From Lachnospiraceae bacterium UBA3641 (GTDB lineage: Bacteria > Bacillota > Clostridia > Lachnospirales > Lachnospiraceae), in the NCBI GenBank assembly GCA_002373875.1, contig DFKQ01000060.1:13194-77193 (forward strand): 64,000 nt of DNA, in the 5' to 3' direction. Of the stretch, positions 44,625 to 52,629 are shown piece by piece; position 1 is the first letter of the stretch; the number at the start of each line of letters is the position of its first letter. A program made the position numbers and the translations under genes. The notes under the pieces are model-generated. The model saw nothing but the letters and a program-made list of their open reading frames with translations, had not been told where the DNA came from and ran no database searches.

Positions 44625-45729
44625 TCGGAAAGGTGTAGAATACAAAATACCCTTTAACATACAATACATATATCATCGAAAATACAATGCCCGGAATAAC
44701 ACAGGCCGCATATTTAAACAGCATTCCCCACCTCTTCTTCCTTACGATCATGGGAAGAAAGAGGACCGTAAGCTCCACCGGAAGGAGCATGTTGGCCGAT
44801 GAGGATATTGTTGCGGCTCCAAAGCACACAAGAAAAGTCATGAGCCAGGGCCTTACCGTAAGCGTATCATCATTCATGCTCATGAAAAGAAGGAATATAG
44901 CGGCCACCGCCAGATTACCCACTATAGCCTTGCCCTCATATGTCCTTGTCATAAGAAACAGGGATGATGTATAAATGGTGATAAAGGTCAGGTTTATTAT
45001 AAACATAAAAGCCATCATGACCAATACAGCCGCCTCTTTGTTTATCTTCCTGCCTTCGTTCTCTTCATCTACATAGGCAAACAGCTTGCCCGCGATCATA
45101 TAGTAGACGATATTTGTGAGTATTATCACGGTTGTTGCCATTACCGACTTGGTCCAGATAAGGGCCGGAATATGTGTCGCCTGACACACAACAGCATCCT
45201 GGATCTGATAGGTGGCAAAGAAATACCTCATCTCGTAATGATCCTGCCAGGCTCCCGTGAAGGGGTCATATACATTCATCATATTTGTTTCAACGCTCGT
45301 AGCCACATTCGCAACATAGTAGGCCGCATCAAGAGTAAAATTATATGTAGCGGATACAAGAAATACCTGGGCAGCCACAAGCAGGACAATAAAAAGGCTG
45401 ATAAGCGGGTGACTCTTAACATGATCTGCTGCTTCCTTTACAGCTTTAAGCCATGATCTGCCATTCATAACAAAAGATACCGCCACAACAATAACGGCAA
45501 AGGGTACCCATATCCCTGTCAGCATGGACAGGGGCCTGTAATACTTCATGGGACCTACACAGACAATGAAAAAAAGAAAATAATAGAAGAAGAACCCCAC
45601 TATCAGGGACAGAAGAAGCGGACATGTTTCCTTACTGCCCCCGGCCTTACGTGTTATAAATGATCCGAAGCTTAAATACAATATGAAATTGCAGATAACC
45701 GAAAGGGCGATCAAAATCGCATTGCTCAT
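44620..45729 (-). pseudogene. N-terminal part of a split DUF6077-like membrane protein
   Basis: 369 residues with about ten helices. TLDAAYYVANVATSVETNMM and a following NVYDPFTGAW with RYFFATYQIQDAVVCQ is the DUF6077 signature region facing outside. The reading frame stops at FYTFPK, with its TAA formed inside the first bases of the 97-base repeats; the rest of the expected protein begins after them. Role unknown; these large membrane proteins occur in Lachnospiraceae polysaccharide loci and resemble GT-C transferases in outline. The stop at the junction is the reason for calling it broken. Confidence 0.65.
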
Positions 45730-45737
45730 CCTGTTTA

Positions 45738-47138
45738 CTACTCCGACTTTTTTAATTCCTCTACCTGCTGCTGCAGGTTTACGGTGGTTTCATACAAGCT
45801 GTTTATCTTGCGGTTCATGACAAAAACAGCTCCCGCAAAGAGTATAATGACTATGATAAGGGCTATCGCAAGATTCCTTGAGTTTAGTATCTTATGATTC
45901 TTCATCTCCTCTTCCTCCCACTTGAAATCGTTGTTTATAAGAAGACCTGTTGCAAAGGGCAGAAACCCATGCAGGATAACCGATGCCGGCGCAAACCAGC
46001 AATAAAGCATGGTTACCGGAAGCAGGGCCGCAGACTGACACCCCCACAGATTTAATACGCATATGATAAGGACCATATATAAGGCCGGACCCTTATCCCT
46101 GAACAGACGGCGCGCGAGGCTGTAATAGGCATAATAATAAGCCGGTATCATGATGAAGGGAAGCACGGAATACAGAAAAATGAATCCGACCCTTCCGTAT
46201 ACCCCATGCGCAAGCGCTGCGGGTTCATCATACGAAAAGATCACGACACCCGCTATCTGGCACAGAATCAGCAAGATCGTTAATGCCTTAAAAAGTACCG
46301 GAGCATCTTTCCCGTCTGACTTCTTTCGTGATCTCAGTGCATGAACAAGACAGAAGCCGGCAAAAACAAAACACAAGCCAAAGGTAAGCAGGGCCTGTAA
46401 TCTATCAAAGGCCCCGGAGGAAGAGGCCGCCCCGTTCCCTGTCTTATCCCTGTATATTCTATATCCTGACACATCTGAGATCAGTTCATAATCATATTCC
46501 TCGAAGGGGAGTTCAAAGAAGGTCTTCTGACTGTCATATATGATATGGTCATATCCTGCCTTACGGACCCTCTCCACCAACCTTGCCTGATCGGGTACAG
46601 ACAGCGACATCTGCTCGTAAACGTATCTTGCATCTTCGTCTAGTCCGGCAGGATCATCGTTTGGGGGATAAGATAGCATAACATCAAATCTGTCACTGTA
46701 AACATTCATATAAGAACTTAATCCCGGGGGGGCAACTGCCCTTACAGTCCCTTCTTCACTCTTAAGCAGGCTGTCCATAACATCCACATAATCCTGCCTT
46801 ATGTGCATCGGATTTTCAGCAGTATAATGATCCCTGTCGGAAAAGGTCCATCCCCCGGAAAGCATAAGCGTGATTATAACAAGAAGACCTGCAAGAATGC
46901 CCTCGGGAACCGTTCTTGACCCGAACCTGTTCAGGGCCCGGGAAAAAGCATATCCTATACCTGAAAGAGGGCTTAAGACAAAGAATAAGGGATTAATGCG
47001 GTCGTTACCCTCTGCTGCATCCTCCGTCCTGTTTAAAAGATAAATAATAAGAACAGAGACGAGAAACAGGGTCAGCCCCTTTCCCGTCCCGCGGTAATTG
47101 TCATATGTTGTTATTAAGGATGCCCATAATTCTTTCAT
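45738..47138 (-). CDS. Membrane protein resembling a DUF6077 C-terminal half
   Basis: 466 residues. Three N-terminal helices precede an outer domain (about 115-235) with ENPMHIRQDYVDVMDSLL, VAPPGLSSYMNVYSDRFDV and IIYDSQKTFFELPFEEYDY, the same order as in the soluble end of the split gene downstream. About six more helices follow (255-415), then a last helix (about 425-445) and a short coiled-coil tail (INSLYETTVNLQQQVEELKK). The DUF6077 signature segment (AAYYVANVATS) is absent. Function unknown; possibly a GT-C-like partner in polysaccharide assembly. It lies five bases after fcl. Confidence 0.7.
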   Translation of the reverse strand: MKELWASLITTYDNYRGTGKGLTLFLVSVLIIYLLNRTEDAAEGNDRINPLFFVLSPLSGIGYAFSRALNRFGSRTVPEGILAGLLVIITLMLSGGWTFSDRDHYTAENPMHIRQDYVDVMDSLLKSEEGTVRAVAPPGLSSYMNVYSDRFDVMLSYPPNDDPAGLDEDARYVYEQMSLSVPDQARLVERVRKAGYDHIIYDSQKTFFELPFEEYDYELISDVSGYRIYRDKTGNGAASSSGAFDRLQALLTFGLCFVFAGFCLVHALRSRKKSDGKDAPVLFKALTILLILCQIAGVVIFSYDEPAALAHGVYGRVGFIFLYSVLPFIMIPAYYYAYYSLARRLFRDKGPALYMVLIICVLNLWGCQSAALLPVTMLYCWFAPASVILHGFLPFATGLLINNDFKWEEEEMKNHKILNSRNLAIALIIVIILFAGAVFVMNRKINSLYETTVNLQQQVEELKKSE

Positions 47139-47143
47139 AAAAG

Positions 47144-48088
47144 CTATCTTTCGGCACGCATCGGATTATTGAGAAAATCCTCATATGCAAGCCTGATACC
47201 GTCTTCAAGCTCCGTCTTATACGTCCATCCGAGGGCAGTGGCCTTACTTACATCAAGCAGCTTCCTGGGTGTCCCGTTTGGCTTGCTTGTATCCCAGCGG
47301 ATCTCACCCGTATAGCCGATCACCTTAGCCGTAAGCTCGGTAAGCTCCTTAATGGTAAGCTCCTTGCCCGTACCCGCGTTTACCGTCTCATCTCCTGAAT
47401 AATTATTCATAAGGAATACACACAGGTTGGCAAGATCATCCACATAGAGGAATTCCCTTAATGGGCTTCCGTCCCCCCAGCATGTCACATAAGGAAGGCC
47501 CTGCTCCCTGGCCTCATGGAAGCGCCTTATTAGGGCGGGCAGCACATGTGAATGGGTGGGATGGTAATTGTCATTCGGCCCATACAGATTGGTGGGCATA
47601 ACACTTATATAATCGGTCCCGTACTGCTTATTCAAAAACTCGCAATACTTAAGACCGGATATCTTGGCAAGGGCATAAGCCTCATTGGTCTTCTCAAGCT
47701 CCGATGTAAGCAGACAGGATTCCGGCATGGGCTGCGGTGCCATACGGGGATAAATACACGATGACCCCAGGAACTCAAGCTTCTTACATCCATTCTCGAA
47801 AGCGCTGTGTATAACATTCATCTCAAGGATCATGTTAAAGTACATGAAGTCCGCAAGGGCTTCACTGTTGGCCACGATCCCTCCAACCTTGGCAGCTGCA
47901 AGGAAGACATATTCGGGCTTCTCAGACGCGAAAAACTTCTCAACATCCGCCTGTCTGCACAGGTCAAGCTCCTTATGCGTTCTGGTAACTATATTTGTGT
48001 ATCCCTGTCTCTCAAGCTCACGAACTATTGCGGAACCGACCATGCCGCGGTGTCCGGCAACATATATTTTGGCATTTTTCTCCATCAT
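47144..48088 (-). CDS. fcl: GDP-L-fucose synthase
   Basis: 314 residues, SDR fold. VAGHRGMVGSAIVRELERQG binds NADP. LEFLGSSCIYPRMAPQPMPE and YALAKISGLKYCEFLNKQYG (YxxxK) and PTNLYGPNDNY are diagnostic of WcaG/Fcl. It epimerises and reduces GDP-4-keto-6-deoxymannose to GDP-L-fucose. It follows gmd after 26 bases, so the two form the complete GDP-L-fucose route from GDP-mannose. Confidence 0.96.
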   Translation of the reverse strand: MMEKNAKIYVAGHRGMVGSAIVRELERQGYTNIVTRTHKELDLCRQADVEKFFASEKPEYVFLAAAKVGGIVANSEALADFMYFNMILEMNVIHSAFENGCKKLEFLGSSCIYPRMAPQPMPESCLLTSELEKTNEAYALAKISGLKYCEFLNKQYGTDYISVMPTNLYGPNDNYHPTHSHVLPALIRRFHEAREQGLPYVTCWGDGSPLREFLYVDDLANLCVFLMNNYSGDETVNAGTGKELTIKELTELTAKVIGYTGEIRWDTSKPNGTPRKLLDVSKATALGWTYKTELEDGIRLAYEDFLNNPMRAER

Positions 48089-48114
48089 CTCTGTTACTTC
48101 CGTTCTTTAATACT

Positions 48115-49194
48115 CTATTTGGCCGCTCTCTTGCCTTCTTTATATTCTTTTGCACTCACTCCGGCAATAGTCTTCATATCCGAATCGACCATCATTGATA
48201 CAAGCCCCGGAAAATCAACCTTCCTCTTCCATCCAAGCTCCTTCTCCGCCTTGGAACAGTCGCCCCAGAGGAATTCAACCTCGGCAGGCCTGAAATATCT
48301 GGGATTTACATCAACAAGAAGACGGCCGGTTGCAGCGTCATAGCCCTTCTCGCTGACTCCTTTACCCTTCCACTCTATATCAATGCCAACCTCCTTGAAG
48401 GCCAGCTCAACGAATTCCCGTACGGTATGCGTTTCATTGGTGGCAAGCACATAGTCACCCGGCTTGTCCTGCTGGAGCATTCTCCACATACCTTCCACAT
48501 AATCACCGGCAAAGCCCCAGTCACGCTTGGCGTTCAGGTTACCCAGAGACAGCTTCTCCCTTTCATCGGCCATGATCGATGCAACGGCACGTGTGATCTT
48601 CCTTGTAACGAAGGTCTCGCCACGTCTCGGTGATTCATGGTTGAAGAGAATACCGTTGCAGGCAAAAAGGTTATAAGCCTCCCTGTAATTGACCGTTATC
48701 CAATAGGCGTAAAGCTTAGCCGCTCCGTAAGGGCTCTTGGGATAGAAGGGGGTCTTCTCCGACTGGGGGGCAGTCTCGGGAAGTCCTCCGAACAGCTCGG
48801 ATGTTGATGCCTGATAGAACTTGGTCTTAACACCCGACTTCTTGATGGCGTCAAGAAGCCTTAAGGTTCCGATACCCGTAGTCTCTGCCGTATACTCGGG
48901 AACCTCAAAGGATACGGCAACATGTGACTGGGCCGCAAGATTGTATATCTCGGTAGGCTGGATCTGTTCGATAAGCCTGTTTAAGTTGCTGGAATCCGTA
49001 AGGTCACCATGGTGAAGGAACATAGTCTTATCCCTCACTTCCCTGTCATAGTAAAGGTGGTCTATCCTGTCCGTACTTATACTGGAATGACGGCGGATGA
49101 TACCGTGCACCTCATATCCTTTATCAAGCAGAAGCTCTGCAAGATACGATCCGTCCTGACCGGTGATTCCCGTGATCAAAGCTACATTTCTCAT
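48115..49194 (-). CDS. gmd: GDP-mannose 4,6-dehydratase
   Basis: About 359 residues from the ATG at 49194 (AGAGGAG six bases upstream). ALITGITGQDGSYLAELLLD binds NADP. IIRRHSSISTDRIDHLY, ASTSELFGGLPETAPQSE and YGAAKLYAYWITVNYREAY (YxxxK) are diagnostic, and FNHESPRRGETFVTRKI closes the substrate site. It makes GDP-4-keto-6-deoxy-D-mannose for Fcl. Confidence 0.97.
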   Translation of the reverse strand: MRNVALITGITGQDGSYLAELLLDKGYEVHGIIRRHSSISTDRIDHLYYDREVRDKTMFLHHGDLTDSSNLNRLIEQIQPTEIYNLAAQSHVAVSFEVPEYTAETTGIGTLRLLDAIKKSGVKTKFYQASTSELFGGLPETAPQSEKTPFYPKSPYGAAKLYAYWITVNYREAYNLFACNGILFNHESPRRGETFVTRKITRAVASIMADEREKLSLGNLNAKRDWGFAGDYVEGMWRMLQQDKPGDYVLATNETHTVREFVELAFKEVGIDIEWKGKGVSEKGYDAATGRLLVDVNPRYFRPAEVEFLWGDCSKAEKELGWKRKVDFPGLVSMMVDSDMKTIAGVSAKEYKEGKRAAK

Positions 49195-49251
49195 TGTTTT
49201 CTCCTCTTTTAAATGCACTTTTTATATTGCCAATTCATTTTTGATGAGGGT

Positions 49252-49725
49252 CTACGGCAGTACATTGACCGAAACGAGCCCCACAATTATACCAAGAATC
49301 GCTCCGCACAACACCTGAAGTGGTGTATGTCCGATAAGAACCTTGAGCTGTTCCTGATCGAATTCCAGTTTAAATTCACCGTTTTCCGGAAGCCTGAAGA
49401 ACTCCATTATCCGGTTTAATATCTCAGCCTGATTACCTGTTTCCCTGCGGACTCCCCTTGCATCATACATTACTATTATCGCAAGGATCGTGGATACGGC
49501 AAATGCCGCGGAATCGAGTCCGTAATCATAGCCTGCCGCCACACACAGGGCACACACCGTGGCCGAATGGCAACTTGGCATACCGCCCGAACCCACAAGT
49601 CTTTCAAAATTGATCTTTTTGTTAAGGGCCATGTCAATAAGGGTCTTCACCACCTGGGCGATAGCCCAACCAAACACGGCAGCTAACAACATTCTGTTGT
49701 GAATAATATCTGTCAGATATTGCAT
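49252..49725 (-). CDS. Divergent PAP2 family protein (DUF212, YuiD-like)
   Basis: 157 residues with four or five helices. GGMPSCHSATVCALCVAAGY contains the PSCHSA phosphatase-type motif of DUF212, and MYDARGVRRETGNQAEILN gives the second conserved Arg/Glu region. It is a membrane protein related to lipid phosphatases. Placed two bases after rfbD and before gmd, it may act on undecaprenyl pyrophosphate; that is inference. Confidence 0.9.
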   Translation of the reverse strand: MQYLTDIIHNRMLLAAVFGWAIAQVVKTLIDMALNKKINFERLVGSGGMPSCHSATVCALCVAAGYDYGLDSAAFAVSTILAIIVMYDARGVRRETGNQAEILNRIMEFFRLPENGEFKLEFDQEQLKVLIGHTPLQVLCGAILGIIVGLVSVNVLP

Positions 49726-49726
49726 T

Positions 49727-50599
49727 TTATAAATAATTTCCTATGTATTCCGATATGGCTTTTTCCCAGTCCGCATACATATGGTCCGTTGTAAGCCTGA
49801 ACATATAATTCTCAAGAACCGAAAACCTGGGACGGTCAGCCGACTGTGGATTCATTTCCTTATACTGCTCACTGGTAACCGGTATAACCTCGGTTTTTTT
49901 ACCTGCCAGAGAGAATATCTTCTTTGTAAAGTCGGCCCAGCTGCACTGCCCTTCACAGGTTCCGTGGAAAAGACCGTAATTCTCAGTAGGGAGGAGATAG
50001 GCAACCGCCTTGGCAAGTTCTGCCGTACTTGTGGGCGACCCCAGCTGATCGTTTACCACCGTGATCTTATCGTGGCTCTCCGACAGGCGAAGCATTGTCT
50101 TAACAAAGTTCTTACCATCACCGTAGAGCCATGCCGTCCTTATTATAAAGAAATCCTTCGCAAACTGCTTAACGAAATTCTCACCTGCAAGCTTGGTAAT
50201 GCCGTACATTGCCTTGGGACCCACGGGATCGAATTCCGTATACGGAACATTGCCGTCACCCGCAAAGACATAATCGGTTGAGATATGCATCATTTTGGCA
50301 CCCGTCTCGGTTGCCGCGATGCTTAAGTTCCTGGGGCCGATCGCATTGATCTTATATGCGGCATCCTTCTGGACCTCGCATGCATCAACCGCTGTATGGG
50401 CCGCACAGTTTATTACGGCGTATGGCCTTACTTCCTTAAAAAGGTCAAGACAGGAATCAAGATCCGTTATGTCAAGATCCCTTACGCCTTCAACCTTAAA
50501 ATCGGTGTTTACAAGCTCGTATTCCTTATTTCCTTCATAGAGCTTATTTATCTCCCGACCCAGCTGGCCGTTGCAGCCGGTGATTATTATCTTCTTCAT
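49727..50599 (-). CDS. rfbD: dTDP-4-dehydrorhamnose reductase
   Basis: About 290 residues from the ATG at 50599, which has GGAGCAGGAT upstream; a longer frame reaches 50749 but runs through the promoter. IITGCNGQLGREINKLYEG binds NAD(P)H, and ISTDYVFAGDG, YGITKLAGENFVKQF (YxxxK) and RTAWLYGDG are RfbD motifs. It performs the last step to dTDP-L-rhamnose. rfbA, rfbB and rfbC are not in this window, so they must lie elsewhere. It is the first gene of the large transcript. Confidence 0.93.
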   Translation of the reverse strand: MKKIIITGCNGQLGREINKLYEGNKEYELVNTDFKVEGVRDLDITDLDSCLDLFKEVRPYAVINCAAHTAVDACEVQKDAAYKINAIGPRNLSIAATETGAKMMHISTDYVFAGDGNVPYTEFDPVGPKAMYGITKLAGENFVKQFAKDFFIIRTAWLYGDGKNFVKTMLRLSESHDKITVVNDQLGSPTSTAELAKAVAYLLPTENYGLFHGTCEGQCSWADFTKKIFSLAGKKTEVIPVTSEQYKEMNPQSADRPRFSVLENYMFRLTTDHMYADWEKAISEYIGNYL

Positions 50600-50653
50600 A
50601 TCCTGCTCCGTATGTAACACACTTTTGCGTACTTTCAAAATAAACCAACATAT

Positions 50654-50682
50654 AGTATACTGAATTATGTGCTTTTTTTCAA
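50654..50682 (-). promoter_or_regulatory. Promoter of the 50.6-34.7 kb polysaccharide transcript
   Basis: Minus strand TTGAAA (50677-50682), exactly 17 bases, TATACT (50654-50659), about 55 bases upstream of rfbD. Downstream genes are closely spaced or overlapping to 34711. Confidence 0.75.
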
Positions 50683-50826
50683 CTGTTTGTAAGTCCGCTT
50701 CAACCACGGAATATTTTACCGCGAACGGCCACCACTCCGGTAAGCTCACTGATTTGAATATATAGTAAGCGAAGCGGCATTCATTTCGGACGAGAGGAAC
50801 AGTGCTCCCCGACCGGGTGGTAGTTC

Positions 50827-50865
50827 GTCATGAGGGGTACCGCGAAGCGGTGGAGTCCTTATGAC
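50827..50865. repeat. 39-base palindrome (TCATAAGG family)
   Basis: Outer arms GTCATGAGG and CCTTATGAC with an inner CCGC-GAA-GCGG stem. It belongs to a family with members at 44439, 44536, 50925 and 57791. Confidence 0.8.
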
Positions 50866-50924
50866 AGTAGGAGAGCAAAAAAAGCGAGAATGGATTCGAG
50901 TTCTTTTCCGGTACTGTGATTTTG

Positions 50925-50963
50925 GGCATGAGGTGGCTGCGAAGCAGACGGAGTCCTGATGCC
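50925..50963. repeat. 39-base palindrome (TCATAAGG family)
   Basis: Outer arms GGCATGAGG and CCTGATGCC with an inner CTGC-GAA-GCAG stem. It has the same length and layout as the member at 50827-50865. Confidence 0.8.
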
Positions 50964-51011
50964 ATTAGGTTCGTCCAAAATCGTATGACGCGCAGCGAAT
51001 TAAGGTAAGAA

Positions 51012-52619
51012 ATGAAAAATATAAAATTCTGCATAATTACAATATTGGCGGTGATACATCAGGCAGTAACCGGTATCGCAGATCTTAAGATATTCACCGT
51101 TCCCATGAGCGCGAACCCTGTCGATTACGTGACATGTAAAATATCTGCCCTTATCGTAAGCTGGGCTTTTTTCTACATGCTCTGGCAGCTCTTTATGGAA
51201 AAGGACGGACTTATCAAAGGCCGGAAGGATGAGCGCAATACCATCTCCCGTGTGGTTATAAAGGCTCTTCCTTATCTTTTTATAATGATCCCTGTATGTA
51301 TATTTAAGCTTCGCGGCGGATACTTAAGCAATGACGAGACACTGATATATGAGAATGCCGTAACGCTTACTCATTACACATGGTTCTATTATATAACCAC
51401 TTACTACTACATCATAAGCCTGATGCTTATTCCACATATGTACGCCCCGATATTTGTCAAGCTCATTATTGAGTATCTGACCATCGGTTATGTTGTCCTC
51501 CGTTCTTCCGACTATTTTACTGCAAGGCAGTCCGGATTCTTTATAAAGAAACCTGTTAAGATAGGCTATGGCGCTCTGATAATGCTCCTCTTTGTGCTCT
51601 ATCCCGTTATCGCTTATACAACAAGCGCCCACAGGCTGCCGATATATTTTCTTCTTTATCTCCTGCTCATAACCATGCTTCTTTTTGACAGGCTTGAGCA
51701 GGCAGCCCTTACCATACCGAGACTGCTGACGATAATAATACTGGGCTGTATCCTTACCCAGTGGCGTACGGAAGGGATCTATCTTCTGGTGCTCATCCCC
51801 GTCTTGGTACTTTTATGCTATGAAAATATCCAGCTTACCGGTAAGAGGACACTCAGGCTTAAGGATAAAAAGGTATTTGTTATATCTCTTATCATCTACC
51901 TGATATGCCAGTACGTTATCTCCATCCCCCAGAACGGACTGATGGCAAAAGAGCTCACAGCTGCGGCAGATGACAGGATGAAGCCCTTCTATGCCTATAC
52001 GATCACAAACATGTACCGCAACGGCCTTGATAAAAATAAAAATGCCGACGACCTTGCGATCGTCGACAAATATATATCACTTGAATCCCTTGATGCCATA
52101 AACGATTACTACGGAGACATTAATTATGAGGATGTACTGATCCTTTACCAGCCCGGTTTTGTCGGTGTCAGGGAGGAAGCCGGTGTGACCGAGTATTATG
52201 ACTTTGTCCTGGCTCTTAAGAGGATATTTAAGAACAATCCCCGGATATTTCTCCGCACCAGGATAGGAGCCTTCATCTATGCGGCCCTGCCATACCATAT
52301 AAGCTATACGGGTACCGATTTAAGGTCCCTCATCAGCCTGGCTTTCAGCGTTGTAAAGACCGTTTCCTACAACCTCTTCATCCCCCTTGTGATACTGCTC
52401 TTCTTATGCCTGTATTCGCTCGCAAGGGGAAGATGGTTTACCTTCTTCACAACAAGCGGTCTGCTGGCCCACTGGTTCATCGTCTTTATACTGGCACCGG
52501 CATCGTATTTTAAATATTATTTCCCGGTGTACATTACCGCATATCTTTACCTGTTTTTATTGATCATCGCACATCTTTACAACAGGAAACATTCCGTCAA
52601 GATAAAGATCCTGCAATAA
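51012..52619 (+). CDS. Multi-helix membrane protein of unknown function (GT-C-like)
   Basis: 535 residues with about 12 helices; AAGGTAAG lies just before the ATG. After two helices the outer loop contains LRGGYLSNDETLIYENAVTL, whose SNDE acidic pair lies where GT-C glycosyltransferases have their first-loop catalytic acid. A second soluble stretch (about 320-395: MYRNGLDKNKNADDLAIVDK, NDYYGDINYEDVLILYQPG) resembles outer loops of the same fold. Related proteins accompany Lachnospiraceae surface loci. It converges on the subtilase gene with ten bases between stops. A role in glycosylation is inference. Confidence 0.75.
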   Translation: MKNIKFCIITILAVIHQAVTGIADLKIFTVPMSANPVDYVTCKISALIVSWAFFYMLWQLFMEKDGLIKGRKDERNTISRVVIKALPYLFIMIPVCIFKLRGGYLSNDETLIYENAVTLTHYTWFYYITTYYYIISLMLIPHMYAPIFVKLIIEYLTIGYVVLRSSDYFTARQSGFFIKKPVKIGYGALIMLLFVLYPVIAYTTSAHRLPIYFLLYLLLITMLLFDRLEQAALTIPRLLTIIILGCILTQWRTEGIYLLVLIPVLVLLCYENIQLTGKRTLRLKDKKVFVISLIIYLICQYVISIPQNGLMAKELTAAADDRMKPFYAYTITNMYRNGLDKNKNADDLAIVDKYISLESLDAINDYYGDINYEDVLILYQPGFVGVREEAGVTEYYDFVLALKRIFKNNPRIFLRTRIGAFIYAALPYHISYTGTDLRSLISLAFSVVKTVSYNLFIPLVILLFLCLYSLARGRWFTFFTTSGLLAHWFIVFILAPASYFKYYFPVYITAYLYLFLLIIAHLYNRKHSVKIKILQ

Positions 52620-52629
52620 GCCGCCCACT

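Larger units (their letters stand above)
50766..51002. repeat. MITE-like repeat, copy 2, with two nested palindromes
   Basis: 237 bases related to 13163-13308 (inverted orientation). The end segments pair imperfectly (CATTCATTTCGGACGA with TCGTCCAAAAT). Two 39-base palindromes are set in at 50827-50865 and 50925-50963. The element ends about ten bases before the start codon of the next gene. The rest of the 50683-51011 gap shows nothing else. Confidence 0.75.

Noticed and set aside
43554..45729. Sequencing frameshift rather than real gene split
   Set aside because: Two near-identical 97-base structured units lie at the junction, which a simple read error would not create.
49727..50749. Longer rfbD start at 50749
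   Set aside because: The extra 50 codons run through a near-consensus promoter, and the ATG at 50599 has a good ribosome site and matches the family start.
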